From Acidobacteriota bacterium (GTDB lineage Bacteria; Acidobacteriota; Terriglobia; Terriglobales; Acidobacteriaceae), in NCBI GenBank assembly GCA_021805025.1, contig JAJZGF010000008.1:1-64000 (forward strand): DNA of 64,000 bases, written 5' to 3'. Made by a program: the position numbers and the translations under genes. The notes below the pieces were generated by a model. The model worked only from the letters and a program-made list of their open reading frames with translations, had not been told where the DNA came from and made no database searches. The stretch's first letter is position 1, and the number at the start of each line of letters is the position of its first letter. Shown here piece by piece: positions 9,001 through 17,146 of this stretch.

Positions 9001-10281
9001 CTGATTTGACGGAGGCTTCGGCGCGGGCTTCACCGGGTGCGCCTTCCTGCGCCAGAAGTGTTTGGGCGTCGCCGTCGGCGTTGCCACATCCAGCGTCGCA
9101 CTGCCGGGAATCGGCGGCAGCCAGTGATCCAGCACCACCTCGCCTCTCAGTTGGCCGCCCTGGGCCAGCCGTGCCACCACTGACCGGACGATCAGTTGTT
9201 GCGGATCGGCATGAACCACCGCATCCACCGTCACGCCGCGCGCCGTCACTCCCGGCGCAATGTACGATCCGCGATCGATATGCACTGGCCCGTCCACACG
9301 GAACTGGCCGTCATGCCCGCTGGCCGTTGCCTGCACCCGCGCAATCCCCTCCGTCGCATTCGGAAAGCCGGTAAAGCTCTCAAGGAGACGCAGGTCCAGC
9401 TCACCCTGCGCCGTCGCCTGCCAGCTTGGCCGCGCAAAGTCGTGCAGCCATCCTGTCACGGTCAGTGTGCGCTCGCCTGCATCCTTGCTCCGTGCCGTCA
9501 CGCGCATCTGGCGCAGGTACGCATCCGTGCGCGTCAGGTCCAGCGTCGCCTGCACAAACCCGCTCACCGGTCTCGCCAGTGGCTGAGCCGCCGTGCCGCG
9601 TAGCAATTCCACATCGCGCGCCCCAAACTCAATCCGGTAGCTCTCCGGCATCGTTGCCGCCGCCGCAAGATAGTGCAGTTGGACCGTAGCGTCCCGCGCC
9701 GTCAGGTCCAGCGGCTGCAGCCTGTTCTGAAAATCGAAATTCGCGGCGCGGTTCTCGTAAAGCACCACACCCTGTTCCACCGTGACATGGCCTGCCTGTA
9801 GATCAAACAGTGTATCCATCATCGGCTTGCCTGGCTGCGCTTTGTGCCGCGGCTGTGGCTGGTTGGTCGTGCCGTCCCGATACACAATAAGATGAATCGA
9901 AGGACGCTGCAGATCCAGTTCGCGCAGCAGTATGCGCGGACTCAGCAGACCCAGCATGCTGATACGCAAGCGAAGCGCATCGATTTGCGCGTAGGGCGCC
10001 TCGCCGGCCGCCTCGCGTCCGTGGATCACGATCCCGCCCGCATCAGCTTCCAGGTTCATCAGCCGCCAGTGAAACGATCGAATCTGCACCCGCCCGCCCA
10101 GCGCCGACTCCATCTTCGCGATCAGCCGCTTCCGCACCAGGTTCTCGCACGCCGAGGAGTTGGCCCACAAGCACGCCAGCACAGCCGCGACGAGCAACGC
10201 AAACAGCGTGGCCCCGGCCCACAGCACGTACCTCCCCGTGCGCGCAGGTTTCTGTGCCTTCCTCGGATCGCCTGTTGTCAT
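6025..10281 (-). CDS. tamB: TamB-like translocation and assembly module protein
   Basis: A 1418-residue TamB/DUF490-family protein. One N-terminal transmembrane segment (YVLWAGATLFALLVAAVLA) anchors it in the inner membrane. A very long repetitive beta-rich region follows, with many short strand repeats ending in LSG/VSG/GH-type turns, as in the bridge-like beta-helix proteins spanning the periplasm. The C-terminal DUF490 block (about residues 1250-1418) includes RIEPTIDLNATARVEDYDI and YRSDPPLPESDVVALLALG, the family signature. The start overlaps the end of the surA-like gene by 4 bases, and the bamA-like gene is two genes upstream. Likely role: outer-membrane protein insertion or phospholipid transport to the outer membrane. 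Confidence 0.93.
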   Translation of the reverse strand: MTTGDPRKAQKPARTGRYVLWAGATLFALLVAAVLACLWANSSACENLVRKRLIAKMESALGGRVQIRSFHWRLMNLEADAGGIVIHGREAAGEAPYAQIDALRLRISMLGLLSPRILLRELDLQRPSIHLIVYRDGTTNQPQPRHKAQPGKPMMDTLFDLQAGHVTVEQGVVLYENRAANFDFQNRLQPLDLTARDATVQLHYLAAAATMPESYRIEFGARDVELLRGTAAQPLARPVSGFVQATLDLTRTDAYLRQMRVTARSKDAGERTLTVTGWLHDFARPSWQATAQGELDLRLLESFTGFPNATEGIARVQATASGHDGQFRVDGPVHIDRGSYIAPGVTARGVTVDAVVHADPQQLIVRSVVARLAQGGQLRGEVVLDHWLPPIPGSATLDVATPTATPKHFWRRKAHPVKPAPKPPSNQPLPLVVNGKVTAEFEDVSADSVLDIVGQRPFQRLGVDARLDGPATAVWTKGDVNTLVVRASMRVSPSGRAQADEVSATGTLDGTYTQRDGAVDLRALHVALPGSVVDAHGHLGAYPLSSPSAISVAFHSHNLAEFDRVLRDLGLQRNGKVGSAALPVSLSGQADFTGTWTGSVMDPHLAGNLSASNLGMELPANPGDKTGSAQSIRWDTVEMTGSYAANRIAIEHGELRHGDAMVSVAGSLTASPQAHAAVGIPEFDWNSVLHARVEARKAALGEVLTLLGQSLPVTGSLSAQFEADGPVHLLSGSGWVALDNGTAWGQAFANMRAQGSVAGHVIEVASLSVSDPGGKVAGTGFYDMSTGRFQFDAHGNGIDLARVRDLQQSTLGISGSLTFHATGTGTADDPQLAGSGTLSGLVVRGEQVGNVEVTAHTVNHTLLYDLDTHFASAMLTAHGQTVLHEPYQTKAELQLTQFDIGALLKMAHVQGLSGESSLAGTVHVEGPLGHPEQLHGEALLRTLVATIAGVHLKSEGPVHATLADERIVLDPVHVTGEETDLKAQGIIDLKARRQLDLDASGSINLKLAQTIDPDLTASGMTTFQIRARGTLEKPSLSGRIDFQNASLALEDLPNSLSQLQGTLVFNQNRLEVQSLTARTGGGTLSVSGYLAYQSGIFAALSLTGQGVRIRYPDGVSSLADADLQLQGTQNSLLLSGRVLVTRFTVSPDLDIAGLVAQAGKVQPVTSQDAPSNHVRLDVRIQSSPQLNFQNAFAKLAGDIDLRLRGTLATPSLLGRISITEGSATIAGTRYDLQRGDITFTNPVRIEPTIDLNATARVEDYDITLGLHGPPNKLSVTYRSDPPLPESDVVALLALGRTQNQERLYTQQQQQLASNPATDALLGGALNATVSSRVQKLFGAGSVKVDPSYLGLLGNSTTRITVEEQVGRNVTLTWATDVDTTAQQLLQAEIAINRHVSLLIARDESDVFSMVIKATRRYR

Positions 10282-11051
10282 TGCGTACCCGCTCCCTGTG
10301 CGGCCGGGCCCAGCGCCGCTTCCAAATGCGGATCAAGTACCTCGATCTGACCTTGCTTGCGAAGATTTTCCAGCCAGTCACTGAACAGTACATTCACCTT
10401 CTGCTGCAGCAGAATCTCTTCAATTCGCGGCGACACCTCATCCAGCGTCGGCGCCTTTTCGCCCGCTGTATATTGCGGCGCCAGCATGTCGCGGTAGTAG
10501 GCTTCGATCTCCTCATGCGAAATGCGAATCCCTTGACGGAAGCGCAGCTCAATGAAGTGCAGAATCGCTAGCCGATTCCGCACATAGTCCTCCACCTCAT
10601 CCTGATCAAGGTCGTGGCTCAACAAAAAGCGTTGCCATCCGGCATCCGTCTCGCACTTGGATCGAACGCACGCAGGCAGCTCGCGGCGCATCAGTTGCAG
10701 TCGACTCGCCACCTCCTGCGCGGACGGAAGCGCCTCCTGTCCCTCCTCTTCCCGCATCTGTTGGCGGATCAAAGCGCGACTGATCAGGCGTCCAAGTGCA
10801 TCGGTCTCCGTCTCATGCGGGTCTGCGGCGGAACGGGGCTCAAGCGACGATAGATGAATTTCATTCTCCAGGTCGCTGGCCAGAATCACCTCGTCGTTCA
10901 CCACCGCAACCACGCTGTCCAGAACCACCGGCGCAGTTGCCGCCTGTGCCCATGCGCCCAGCGGAAGCATGGCGACCGCGCAGGTTCCGGCACAGGCAAG
11001 GTGCACCATCATTCCCGCCGTTTCCTTCACGCTCTGTCCGCGTCTCGCCAT
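10278..11051 (-). CDS. SurA N-domain-like periplasmic chaperone without PPIase domain
   Basis: 257 residues with a signal peptide (hydrophobic stretch LACAGTCAVAMLPLGAWAQA). VLDSVVAVVNDEVILASDLENEI is the classic opening of SurA and related chaperones. A helical SurA_N region with RLISRALIRQQM and a C-terminal helix rich in LQQK follow. There is no parvulin block, so it would act as a holdase rather than an isomerase. It overlaps the bamA-like stop and the tamB start, so the three are translationally coupled. Two cysteines (ACVRSKC) flank a short loop and could form a disulphide. Confidence 0.85.
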   Translation of the reverse strand: MARRGQSVKETAGMMVHLACAGTCAVAMLPLGAWAQAATAPVVLDSVVAVVNDEVILASDLENEIHLSSLEPRSAADPHETETDALGRLISRALIRQQMREEEGQEALPSAQEVASRLQLMRRELPACVRSKCETDAGWQRFLLSHDLDQDEVEDYVRNRLAILHFIELRFRQGIRISHEEIEAYYRDMLAPQYTAGEKAPTLDEVSPRIEEILLQQKVNVLFSDWLENLRKQGQIEVLDPHLEAALGPAAQGAGTQ

Positions 11052-14000
11052 CAGAATGTCTGCCCCAGGCTGAAAATGAAGTTGAAGTGTCTCGCCTCGC
11101 CGACCTGCGGTTGAGAGGCCGGCCTCGCCAGCGAGTAATTGATATTGACAGGAAATATCGGAGGATTCAGGTTATAGCTGAAGTCCAGCCGGATCGGTCC
11201 AACCGGCGTATGGTAGCGCAAGCCAAGTCCCGGCGCATGCGAGAAGTAGTTGAAGTTGCACTGCCCCTGCACGCCGGTAGAAGTCGATGGCCCGGTCGGA
11301 ATCGGATCGGCAAGACTTGTCGTGTTGCCGCTGTTGTTCAACACTTTGCATGCATCGCGATTCGGCTGATGAATTCGCATCGCGCTCACCCACGCCTCGC
11401 CCGCGTCCGTGAACACATTTCCCATGTCGTGGAAAAGCACAAAGCTCAGCGAGTTCCCAAGCCACGGCAGGTTCGGCGGCGGCAGGCGCAGTTCCGTGCT
11501 GTTCATCAGCGCGCCTGCGCCCCCGATCGGAAAACCGGTCTCCGGGTCGCGGGGTCCGGCCGCATTCACTGCAAAGCCGCGCAGCGAGATCGGTCCGCCC
11601 GCATAGATCCGCTCCGGCAGCGGAATCAACTCATCGGAAGCAGGCCCGTAAGCTCGCTCTTGCGCGTAACGCGTATTGCGCGCCAGCACGATCCGCCCGT
11701 GGTCCAGGCCAAAGTAATTCGAGTGCGACACATCCAGCCGGTTGAACTGCGCCTGGGCCCCAAATGCGTGATTCGAGAGAAACTCCTGAAAGCTCAGATA
11801 CGTTCCGCGATGCGCATCCAGGGGCGAATCGCGCGTGTCGCGAATCCACGTAAGGCCCGGCCCGCCCACGCGCACCGCCGCGGCAAGCTGCGGAATGGCC
11901 GCCGGATACACCTGCAGGCTTTCTGACGCAACCTTCACCCGCCGGAAATCAAATTCATAAATGAACGTGTTCGCGCGCGAAATGCCCGCGCTCGGCGCAT
12001 TGAAATTCTCCGTCACGCGCAGCCCCGCATCCAGCTTTGATGCAACGTAAGTCGTCACGTCCTGGCTGTTGGCATATCCGCCGGTGAACGTCAGCCCGAA
12101 GCTTTTGTTCCCGTGAAAATGCGGGTTCTGGTACACAAGATCGATGTTCTGCTCCAGCAGACCGTATGTTCCCTGGATCGATGCGGATTGTTCCCGGCCA
12201 AAAAGATTGTTGCGCGTCACGCTGCCCAGCACCCGCGGGCTGATGCCGGTCTTGCCATTCGGATTGCAGGGCGTACCCGTCACCTTGAACCCCGCGCAGT
12301 TGTTCTGCGGCTGCCCGGTCTGCGTCTCAAAGCCAAAGCCATAGGTCAGCGCCCAGCGACGCGCCTCCGTCGTTTGCACCAGAACCGTCTTGAATGTCTC
12401 CGCGCCCCGCGGATTCTCGATCGCGGTCCGTACCTCATTGAACAGCGCAAAGTTGTAAAGGTTGCTCTGCGTCTCAGCCAGCGCGGACTGGTCCAGCGGA
12501 TCGCCCGCATGAAGCGTAATCGCCCGAGCCACCGTCGAATCGCGCGTGAAATGAAGTCCGGTCAGCAGCACATTCCGCACAAAAATCTGCTGGCCCTCGT
12601 GAATCTGAAACGTCACATCCACCAGGCCGCCGTCTTTGGGATCAGCCGTCTGCGCTACGCTCACCTGCGCCTGGTCAAAACCCCGGCTCAGATAATCCGT
12701 CAGCAGAGTATCGCGGTCGCCGGCAAGGTTCTGCGGAGACAGAAGCTGTCCCGGAGCCGTATTCAGCAGCGGCAACAGCTTGCTGGTTTCCACATGCTCG
12801 TTCCCGCTCATTTCCACGGCTCCCACACGCTGCTGCGCTCCTTCCACGATGTTGTAGACGATCGACAACCCCGCGGGTTTGCGGCTCGCGCTGCCATGCG
12901 GCGGAGTCGCCTGGCTCACATCCGGGCTCACCGTCACCCGCGAAAACCCGTTGTTCTGGTAAACCGCCTGCAGCGCGCTTACATCGGCCGCCACAAGCGC
13001 CTGGCTGTAACTGCCATGATGATCCAGATAGTCAGCTGCGCGCACGCTCAAAAGATCCTTTAGCGTTGCAGCATCAAAGTAGTGGTTGCCCGCCACCGCC
13101 ACCTTTTCCACCCGCCGCCGCAAGCCCAGATCCACCGTGTACACAATGTCCACCTCGTCGGGCCGCGGCGTCAGCCGTCTATGGCTCACCTTCACGTCAA
13201 AGTATCCCTGCCGTTGAAAGTAGTCCCGGAGCCGCCGGTTGCCCTCGTTCAGCAGATCCTCGTCCACCGTGCCCTCTTCATACACTGGAACGGCTCGCTT
13301 CACCCGGTCCGGATCGATGCTTGCTCCCTCCACGCGCACCGTCACCACCGGGCCCCGCGTTGCGGAAAAGTGAAAGTTCGCCAGATCCGTTGCCGGCGCA
13401 TAATCCTGCGCCGTCAGCTTGATCTCCGCCTCCAGATGGTTCTCCTTCTGGTAGCGCTTCAGCACGCCCGACAGCGCGCGGTCTGTCGTCTCGTGATTCA
13501 CTCGCGCTCCAGGGTGCAGACGCGCCAACCGCCGGAACTCCGACACACTCATCCCAGGATCCCCGGTGACCTGCACATCGCCCACCCGCGCCTGTGGCCC
13601 GGAAGTCACATGAAACGCAATATCCACCAGTTGCTCTTCCGGATGCTCCACGAGGGTCTGCGTAATCACCGGCTCGTGAAATCCACTGTCCGCAAGCGTT
13701 GCCCGCATCTGCGCCAGTCCCGCATCCAGTCGCGTCGTGCTGAAGCGCGTCCCGGCCGTCAAGCGGCTTGCATACTCCAGTTGTGTGTTCAGCGTCGCGC
13801 CCTTCGCGCCGTCCACGGTCACCAGCCCTATAAAACGGCTCGGCTTGCCCCTGAAGATCAGTCCAACCCCGTCCGCTTCTCGCCTGCCCACCACCTCCAC
13901 CGTTTCAAACAAGCCCGTCGCATACAGTTGGCGAAGGCTCGTTGCCAGCTTCTCTTCGCTCAGCGGATCTCCCACCCCCTGCGCCAGATGCTGCGGCAGA

Positions 14001-14239
14001 GGGTTCAGCCGCGTCGCCGTCACGTTTTCAAAAGAGATGCTGCGCACCGGCTCACCGGCCCACCGCGCTGCCGGGTCCTCCGCCTTCGCCGTGCGTATCT
14101 TCGGCTGCGCCGCGCCGTTCGCCGCTGCCTGTGCCCAGCCTCCTGGCACACACAGCCCCGTAACGCTCCAAACCGCCAGCAGCACGCCGAGCCACAACTG
14201 ACCGCCCCATCGCACCGCCGACCTCTTCGTCAAAATCAT
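11051..14239 (-). CDS. bamA: BamA/TamA (Omp85) family outer-membrane assembly protein
   Basis: About 1062 residues. MILTKRSAVRWGGQLWLGVLL begins a signal peptide ending near GGWAQA. Several POTRA domains follow (about residues 50-620), each with a motif such as VEKVAVAGNHYFD, VGAVEMSGNEHV or VRNVLLTGLHF. The C-terminal Omp85 barrel carries the conserved lid motif SLRGFAVNAAGP and ends RHFNFIFSLGQTF, with terminal phenylalanine. It inserts barrel proteins into the outer membrane. The ATG at 14239 follows AGGAG; an upstream in-frame GTG at 14341 would place extra residues before the signal peptide. Because it is linked to surA-like and tamB genes and not to the usual skp/lpx genes, it may be a second, TAM-like Omp85 rather than the housekeeping BamA. 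Confidence 0.9.
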   Translation of the reverse strand: MILTKRSAVRWGGQLWLGVLLAVWSVTGLCVPGGWAQAAANGAAQPKIRTAKAEDPAARWAGEPVRSISFENVTATRLNPLPQHLAQGVGDPLSEEKLATSLRQLYATGLFETVEVVGRREADGVGLIFRGKPSRFIGLVTVDGAKGATLNTQLEYASRLTAGTRFSTTRLDAGLAQMRATLADSGFHEPVITQTLVEHPEEQLVDIAFHVTSGPQARVGDVQVTGDPGMSVSEFRRLARLHPGARVNHETTDRALSGVLKRYQKENHLEAEIKLTAQDYAPATDLANFHFSATRGPVVTVRVEGASIDPDRVKRAVPVYEEGTVDEDLLNEGNRRLRDYFQRQGYFDVKVSHRRLTPRPDEVDIVYTVDLGLRRRVEKVAVAGNHYFDAATLKDLLSVRAADYLDHHGSYSQALVAADVSALQAVYQNNGFSRVTVSPDVSQATPPHGSASRKPAGLSIVYNIVEGAQQRVGAVEMSGNEHVETSKLLPLLNTAPGQLLSPQNLAGDRDTLLTDYLSRGFDQAQVSVAQTADPKDGGLVDVTFQIHEGQQIFVRNVLLTGLHFTRDSTVARAITLHAGDPLDQSALAETQSNLYNFALFNEVRTAIENPRGAETFKTVLVQTTEARRWALTYGFGFETQTGQPQNNCAGFKVTGTPCNPNGKTGISPRVLGSVTRNNLFGREQSASIQGTYGLLEQNIDLVYQNPHFHGNKSFGLTFTGGYANSQDVTTYVASKLDAGLRVTENFNAPSAGISRANTFIYEFDFRRVKVASESLQVYPAAIPQLAAAVRVGGPGLTWIRDTRDSPLDAHRGTYLSFQEFLSNHAFGAQAQFNRLDVSHSNYFGLDHGRIVLARNTRYAQERAYGPASDELIPLPERIYAGGPISLRGFAVNAAGPRDPETGFPIGGAGALMNSTELRLPPPNLPWLGNSLSFVLFHDMGNVFTDAGEAWVSAMRIHQPNRDACKVLNNSGNTTSLADPIPTGPSTSTGVQGQCNFNYFSHAPGLGLRYHTPVGPIRLDFSYNLNPPIFPVNINYSLARPASQPQVGEARHFNFIFSLGQTF

Positions 14240-14425
14240 TTCTCCTGGGAATGCGAAAGGAATCACGCCGTCTGCCGTCGCTTCGCGCCACCCGCGACGT
14301 CCACCTTGCAAAGCTTCTGGGCTGCTTTCTCCATTGCCCACCGCTGCACCTTATACTAACGAGGATAGGTGCGCGGCGCAGCATCACAACGTCTGATGTT
14401 CCGCTATCGCAAACAAAGGAATTGC

Positions 14426-15097
14426 ATGCCCCGTCCCACCTCCCTCAAGCGCGTCCAGGGTGCGCAGTCGGCTGAGCCGCCGGATCCCCGCGGCAACCTG
14501 CCGAGCCACGCTCCCATTGCACCCACCTACCCGCAGGATGAGGCCCTCGCCCGAGCGCAGGCCGGAGACCATCAGGCTTTCGCTCAGTTGTATGCCCTCC
14601 ACAAGCGCCGCATCTATTCCCTCTGCCTCCGCATGGTCAACAACGTTGCCGAAGCAGAAGACCTCACCCAGGAAGCATTTCTCCAGCTGCACCGCAAAAT
14701 CGGCACCTTCCGCGGAGACTCAGCGTTCTCCACCTGGCTTCACCGCCTCGCCGTCAACGTGGTCCTCATGCACCTCAGGAAAAAAGGCCTGCAGCTCACC
14801 TCGCTCGATGAGGCCATGGAACCCACCCACGACGAGGGGCCCGGACGCAGCTTCGGTGCGCCCGATCTCTCCCTCACCGGCTCCATTGACCGCCTCGCAC
14901 TCGAACGCGCCGTCGCAGACCTCCCGGCAGGCTACAGGCTCATCTTCGTTTTGCACGACATTGAAGGGTACGAGCACAATGAAATCGCCACCATGCTTGA
15001 GTGCTCCATCGGCAACAGCAAGTCTCAGTTGCACAAGGCAAGGCTCAAGCTGCGTGATGCGCTGCGCACCGCTAGTCGAGGGGAGGGCGGTAAATGA
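14426..15097 (+). CDS. ECF-type RNA polymerase sigma factor
   Basis: About 223 residues. Region 2 (about residues 50-125) includes YALHKRRIYSLCLRMV, the AEAEDLTQEAFLQLHRK core-binding motif and STWLHRLAVNVVLMHLRKK. Region 4 (about 165-215) has LPAGYRLIFVLHDIEGYEHNE and a helix-turn-helix ending KSQLHKARLKLR. AAAGGA lies 5 bases before the ATG at 14426, which is preferred to upstream ATGs. The stop overlaps the start of the anti-sigma gene by 4 bases, the usual sigma/anti-sigma coupling. Target promoters are unknown; the adjacent envelope-assembly operon makes envelope stress a plausible signal, but this is inference. Confidence 0.93.
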   Translation: MPRPTSLKRVQGAQSAEPPDPRGNLPSHAPIAPTYPQDEALARAQAGDHQAFAQLYALHKRRIYSLCLRMVNNVAEAEDLTQEAFLQLHRKIGTFRGDSAFSTWLHRLAVNVVLMHLRKKGLQLTSLDEAMEPTHDEGPGRSFGAPDLSLTGSIDRLALERAVADLPAGYRLIFVLHDIEGYEHNEIATMLECSIGNSKSQLHKARLKLRDALRTASRGEGGK

Positions 15098-15348
15098 CCA
15101 ACAATCCCGGTAACATGAGTTGTGAACAGTTCCAGGCGCAATTGGCAGACCTGATCGGTTCCGGAGAAGATGCCAGCCGCCATCCCCATCTGCTCACGTG
15201 CTCCCGATGCCGTGCCCTGCTCGCCGACCTTGAAACCATCGCCGAGGCGGCGCGCCAGTTGCTGCCCGCCGAACTGCCCAAAGACGACCTCTGGGAGCGC
15301 ATCGAGTCGGCCATTCAAAAGGAAGAAACCTCACAGCAACAGGATTAA
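15094..15348 (+). CDS. Zinc-finger anti-sigma factor (cytoplasmic)
   Basis: An 84-residue protein overlapping the end of the sigma gene (ATGA). The segment HPHLLTCSRCRALL contains the H-x3-C-x2-C signature of zinc-binding anti-sigma (ZAS) domains, with an upstream CEQFQAQLADLI helix. No transmembrane segment is present, so it would be a soluble inhibitor like the RsrA/ChrR group, possibly released by redox or metal changes. Short but convincing because of its position and motif. Confidence 0.85.
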   Translation: MTNNPGNMSCEQFQAQLADLIGSGEDASRHPHLLTCSRCRALLADLETIAEAARQLLPAELPKDDLWERIESAIQKEETSQQQD

Positions 15349-15390
15349 GAAATCTCTCAGAGCCTGTATAAAAACTCGCGGTTTTGAAAG

Positions 15391-15450
15391 GGCATGGCTC
15401 CAGCCGTGCCGCAAATGCCCCTGAAGCAGCGCGGGCTTTAGCCCCTGGGG
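15391..15450. repeat. Interspersed palindromic intergenic repeat
   Basis: GGCATGGCT-CC-AGCCGTGCC forms a 9-bp hairpin with one G-U pair, followed by GCGGGCTTTAGCCCC, which holds a second small palindrome (GGGCTTTAGCCC). I recall very similar 'pseudo-REP' sequences in many intergenic regions of Acidobacteria; I cannot verify copy number here. It lies between convergent anti-sigma and ribE genes. Confidence 0.5.
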
Positions 15451-15497
15451 GAATGTAGGTCCATGGGGCACGCCGCATCAGCGATTTCCGAAAGGGC

Positions 15498-16202
15498 TTA
15501 ATACCCTTGCGCCACCAGCCACGCCTCTGTCAGCTCCAGCTCTGGCTTCCGGGCGTCCCCGTTCTCGATTCCGAGACCCGGGTTTTGAAGCAGCTGCTGA
15601 TGCGCCAGCTTCACCAGCACATCCGCTTCCACATTCACCGGCGCGCCCCGCGTCAGCGTATGCAGATTCGTCCGCCAATATGTCAACGGAAGAATCGCGA
15701 CCGTCACCGTCTCGCCGTCAAAGTCCGCGATCGTCAGACTGATGCCCTCAATCGCTACTGACCCCTTCGGCACCATCCACTGCCGAACGCCTTCCGGCGC
15801 ACGTATCTTCAGCGTCCAGTCCGTCGTCTCTTTGTCGAATTTCGGATCAGACCGAGCTATGACCGGCTCCAGCGCCGTCATCTCCCCGCAGCCGTCCACA
15901 TGCCCCTGCACAATATGCCCGCCCAGTGGGCTACCAGCCGCAGTCGGCAGCTCCAGGTTTACCTTTGCGCCGGCCGCCAGCGACCCCAGCGAGGTCTTGT
16001 CCAGCGTCTCCTGCGCCAGATCGGCGTGGAAGTACGTCGGGTTCACGTCCAGCGCCGTCAGGCACACCCCGGAAACCCCCAGCGAATCGCCCTCGCGCAA
16101 ACGCGCTGCAACGCCGGGAGCCTCGACCGTAATCCGCCGCACCCCGCCCCGGTCCGTCAGGCTGACCAGGGTTCCCATCTGCTCAATGATGCCGGTAAAC
16201 AT
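15498..16202 (-). CDS. ribE: Riboflavin synthase
   Basis: Dismutates two 6,7-dimethyl-8-ribityllumazine molecules to riboflavin plus a diaminouracil. The protein has the expected duplicated lumazine-binding domains: MFTGIIEQMG with GDSLGVSGVCLTA in the first, and GHIVQGHVDG with KGSVAIEGISLTI in the second. At 234 residues it is a little longer than the usual 200-220, the extra lying in the first half of domain two (IARSDPKFDKETTDW) and at the C-terminus. No FMN riboswitch is visible upstream. ribD of the same pathway lies 1.5 kb away on the same strand but is not contiguous. Confidence 0.95.
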   Translation of the reverse strand: MFTGIIEQMGTLVSLTDRGGVRRITVEAPGVAARLREGDSLGVSGVCLTALDVNPTYFHADLAQETLDKTSLGSLAAGAKVNLELPTAAGSPLGGHIVQGHVDGCGEMTALEPVIARSDPKFDKETTDWTLKIRAPEGVRQWMVPKGSVAIEGISLTIADFDGETVTVAILPLTYWRTNLHTLTRGAPVNVEADVLVKLAHQQLLQNPGLGIENGDARKPELELTEAWLVAQGY

Positions 16203-16339
16203 GGTTCCATTCTATTGGATCGCGGAATAGGCCATCTCTCGTCGTTGCCGCGGCCCACGCAGAAACACTCGTCGCAGCGGCCCTCGCTCATTACGGGGGC
16301 ATCATCCACACGCTCCGGCAAAAGGTCGCCGATCAGCCA

Positions 16340-16390
16340 AAAGATATATCTAAAAATATATTGACAAAATAGGTTTCGAGATATATCTTT
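16340..16390 (+). promoter_or_regulatory. padR promoter with paired autoregulatory operators
   Basis: TTGACA (16361-16366) is followed after 17 bases by TATCTT (16384-16389), a sigma-70-type promoter. Two identical palindromes AGATATATCT lie at 16342-16351 and 16379-16388. The second overlaps the -10 box and the first is just upstream of -35. Their flanks make the pair an overall inverted repeat (AAAGATATATCT and AGATATATCTTT). This fits repression by the PadR protein encoded immediately downstream. Confidence 0.75.
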
Positions 16391-16414
16391 AGCTAGTGCG
16401 AAAGGGGAACTTCA

Positions 16415-17059
16415 ATGCATGAACAGATTTTTGGAGTCAATGTGGAACATAGAGGGCGCGGCGCATGGCGCTGCGGCTTAGGTGAGGGCTCGCAGATGCG
16501 AGGGGAATATGGATGCGGTGGACGCGGAGACAAAGGCTTCGGGCGCGGCTTCGGTTTTGGTCGGCATGGCGGCTTTGGCCGCGGCTTTGGCGGAGGACGG
16601 GAACGCCTGTTTGATGCCGGGGATGTCAGGCTCGCCATCCTCAAGCTGCTGTCTGAGGAGCCGAGCTACGGGTATCAGCTGATGAAGACCATGGAGCAGC
16701 GCCTGGCCGGTGGTTATACGCCGAGTGCCGGTGTCATTTATCCGACACTTACCCAGCTCGAAGAGGAGGGTCTGGTGTGCGTCGCGGCATCTGAGAACAA
16801 CAAAAAGGTGTACTCCCTTACACCGGAGGGATTCACCTGCCTGGATGCCAACAAGGAGCGCATCGCGGAGCTATTCGAAAGACTCGAACAAGCTGGAGAA
16901 GGGTTTCGCCGCGGCCGATCCCCTGAGATCATGAAGGCTTTCATGAATCTGCGCGACGCCGTTGCCGCGCGAGTGTCTCGTCAATCGACGACGCAAGAGC
17001 AGGTTCGAAAAATCATCGACGTCATCAACGCTGCGTCCAAGACAATCGACGAACTCTGA
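16415..17059 (+). CDS. PadR-family transcriptional regulator with Gly/Arg-rich N-terminal extension
   Basis: 214 residues. The first 65 or so are rich in glycine, arginine and phenylalanine (GFGRGFGFGRHGGFGRG), predicted disordered. The PadR winged helix follows (about 70-145: DVRLAILKLLSEEPSYGYQL, then SAGVIYPTLTQLEEEGLV and KKVYSLTPEG), then a C-terminal dimerisation helix. PadR repressors usually control efflux or detoxification genes. No transporter lies next to this one, so the clearest visible target is its own promoter. AAAGGGG precedes the ATG. The Gly-rich head resembles that of some other PadR proteins, but its function is unknown. Confidence 0.88.
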   Translation: MHEQIFGVNVEHRGRGAWRCGLGEGSQMRGEYGCGGRGDKGFGRGFGFGRHGGFGRGFGGGRERLFDAGDVRLAILKLLSEEPSYGYQLMKTMEQRLAGGYTPSAGVIYPTLTQLEEEGLVCVAASENNKKVYSLTPEGFTCLDANKERIAELFERLEQAGEGFRRGRSPEIMKAFMNLRDAVAARVSRQSTTQEQVRKIIDVINAASKTIDEL

Positions 17060-17146
17060 CCCCGTGTTCCCAGGCTCCGCCTTTGGGGTCTGGGAATGCT
17101 CAAGGATGACTGTTTTGCCGTTTGTCTTCGTTTTGCGCCAACAACT

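Noticed and set aside
13082-14359. 425-codon plus-strand frame opposite bamA
   Set aside because: Very rich in Arg, His and Pro with no domain; antisense to an Omp85 gene with clear motifs.
16203-16339. FMN riboswitch near ribE
   Set aside because: No RFN-element conserved blocks are visible upstream of ribE or ribD.
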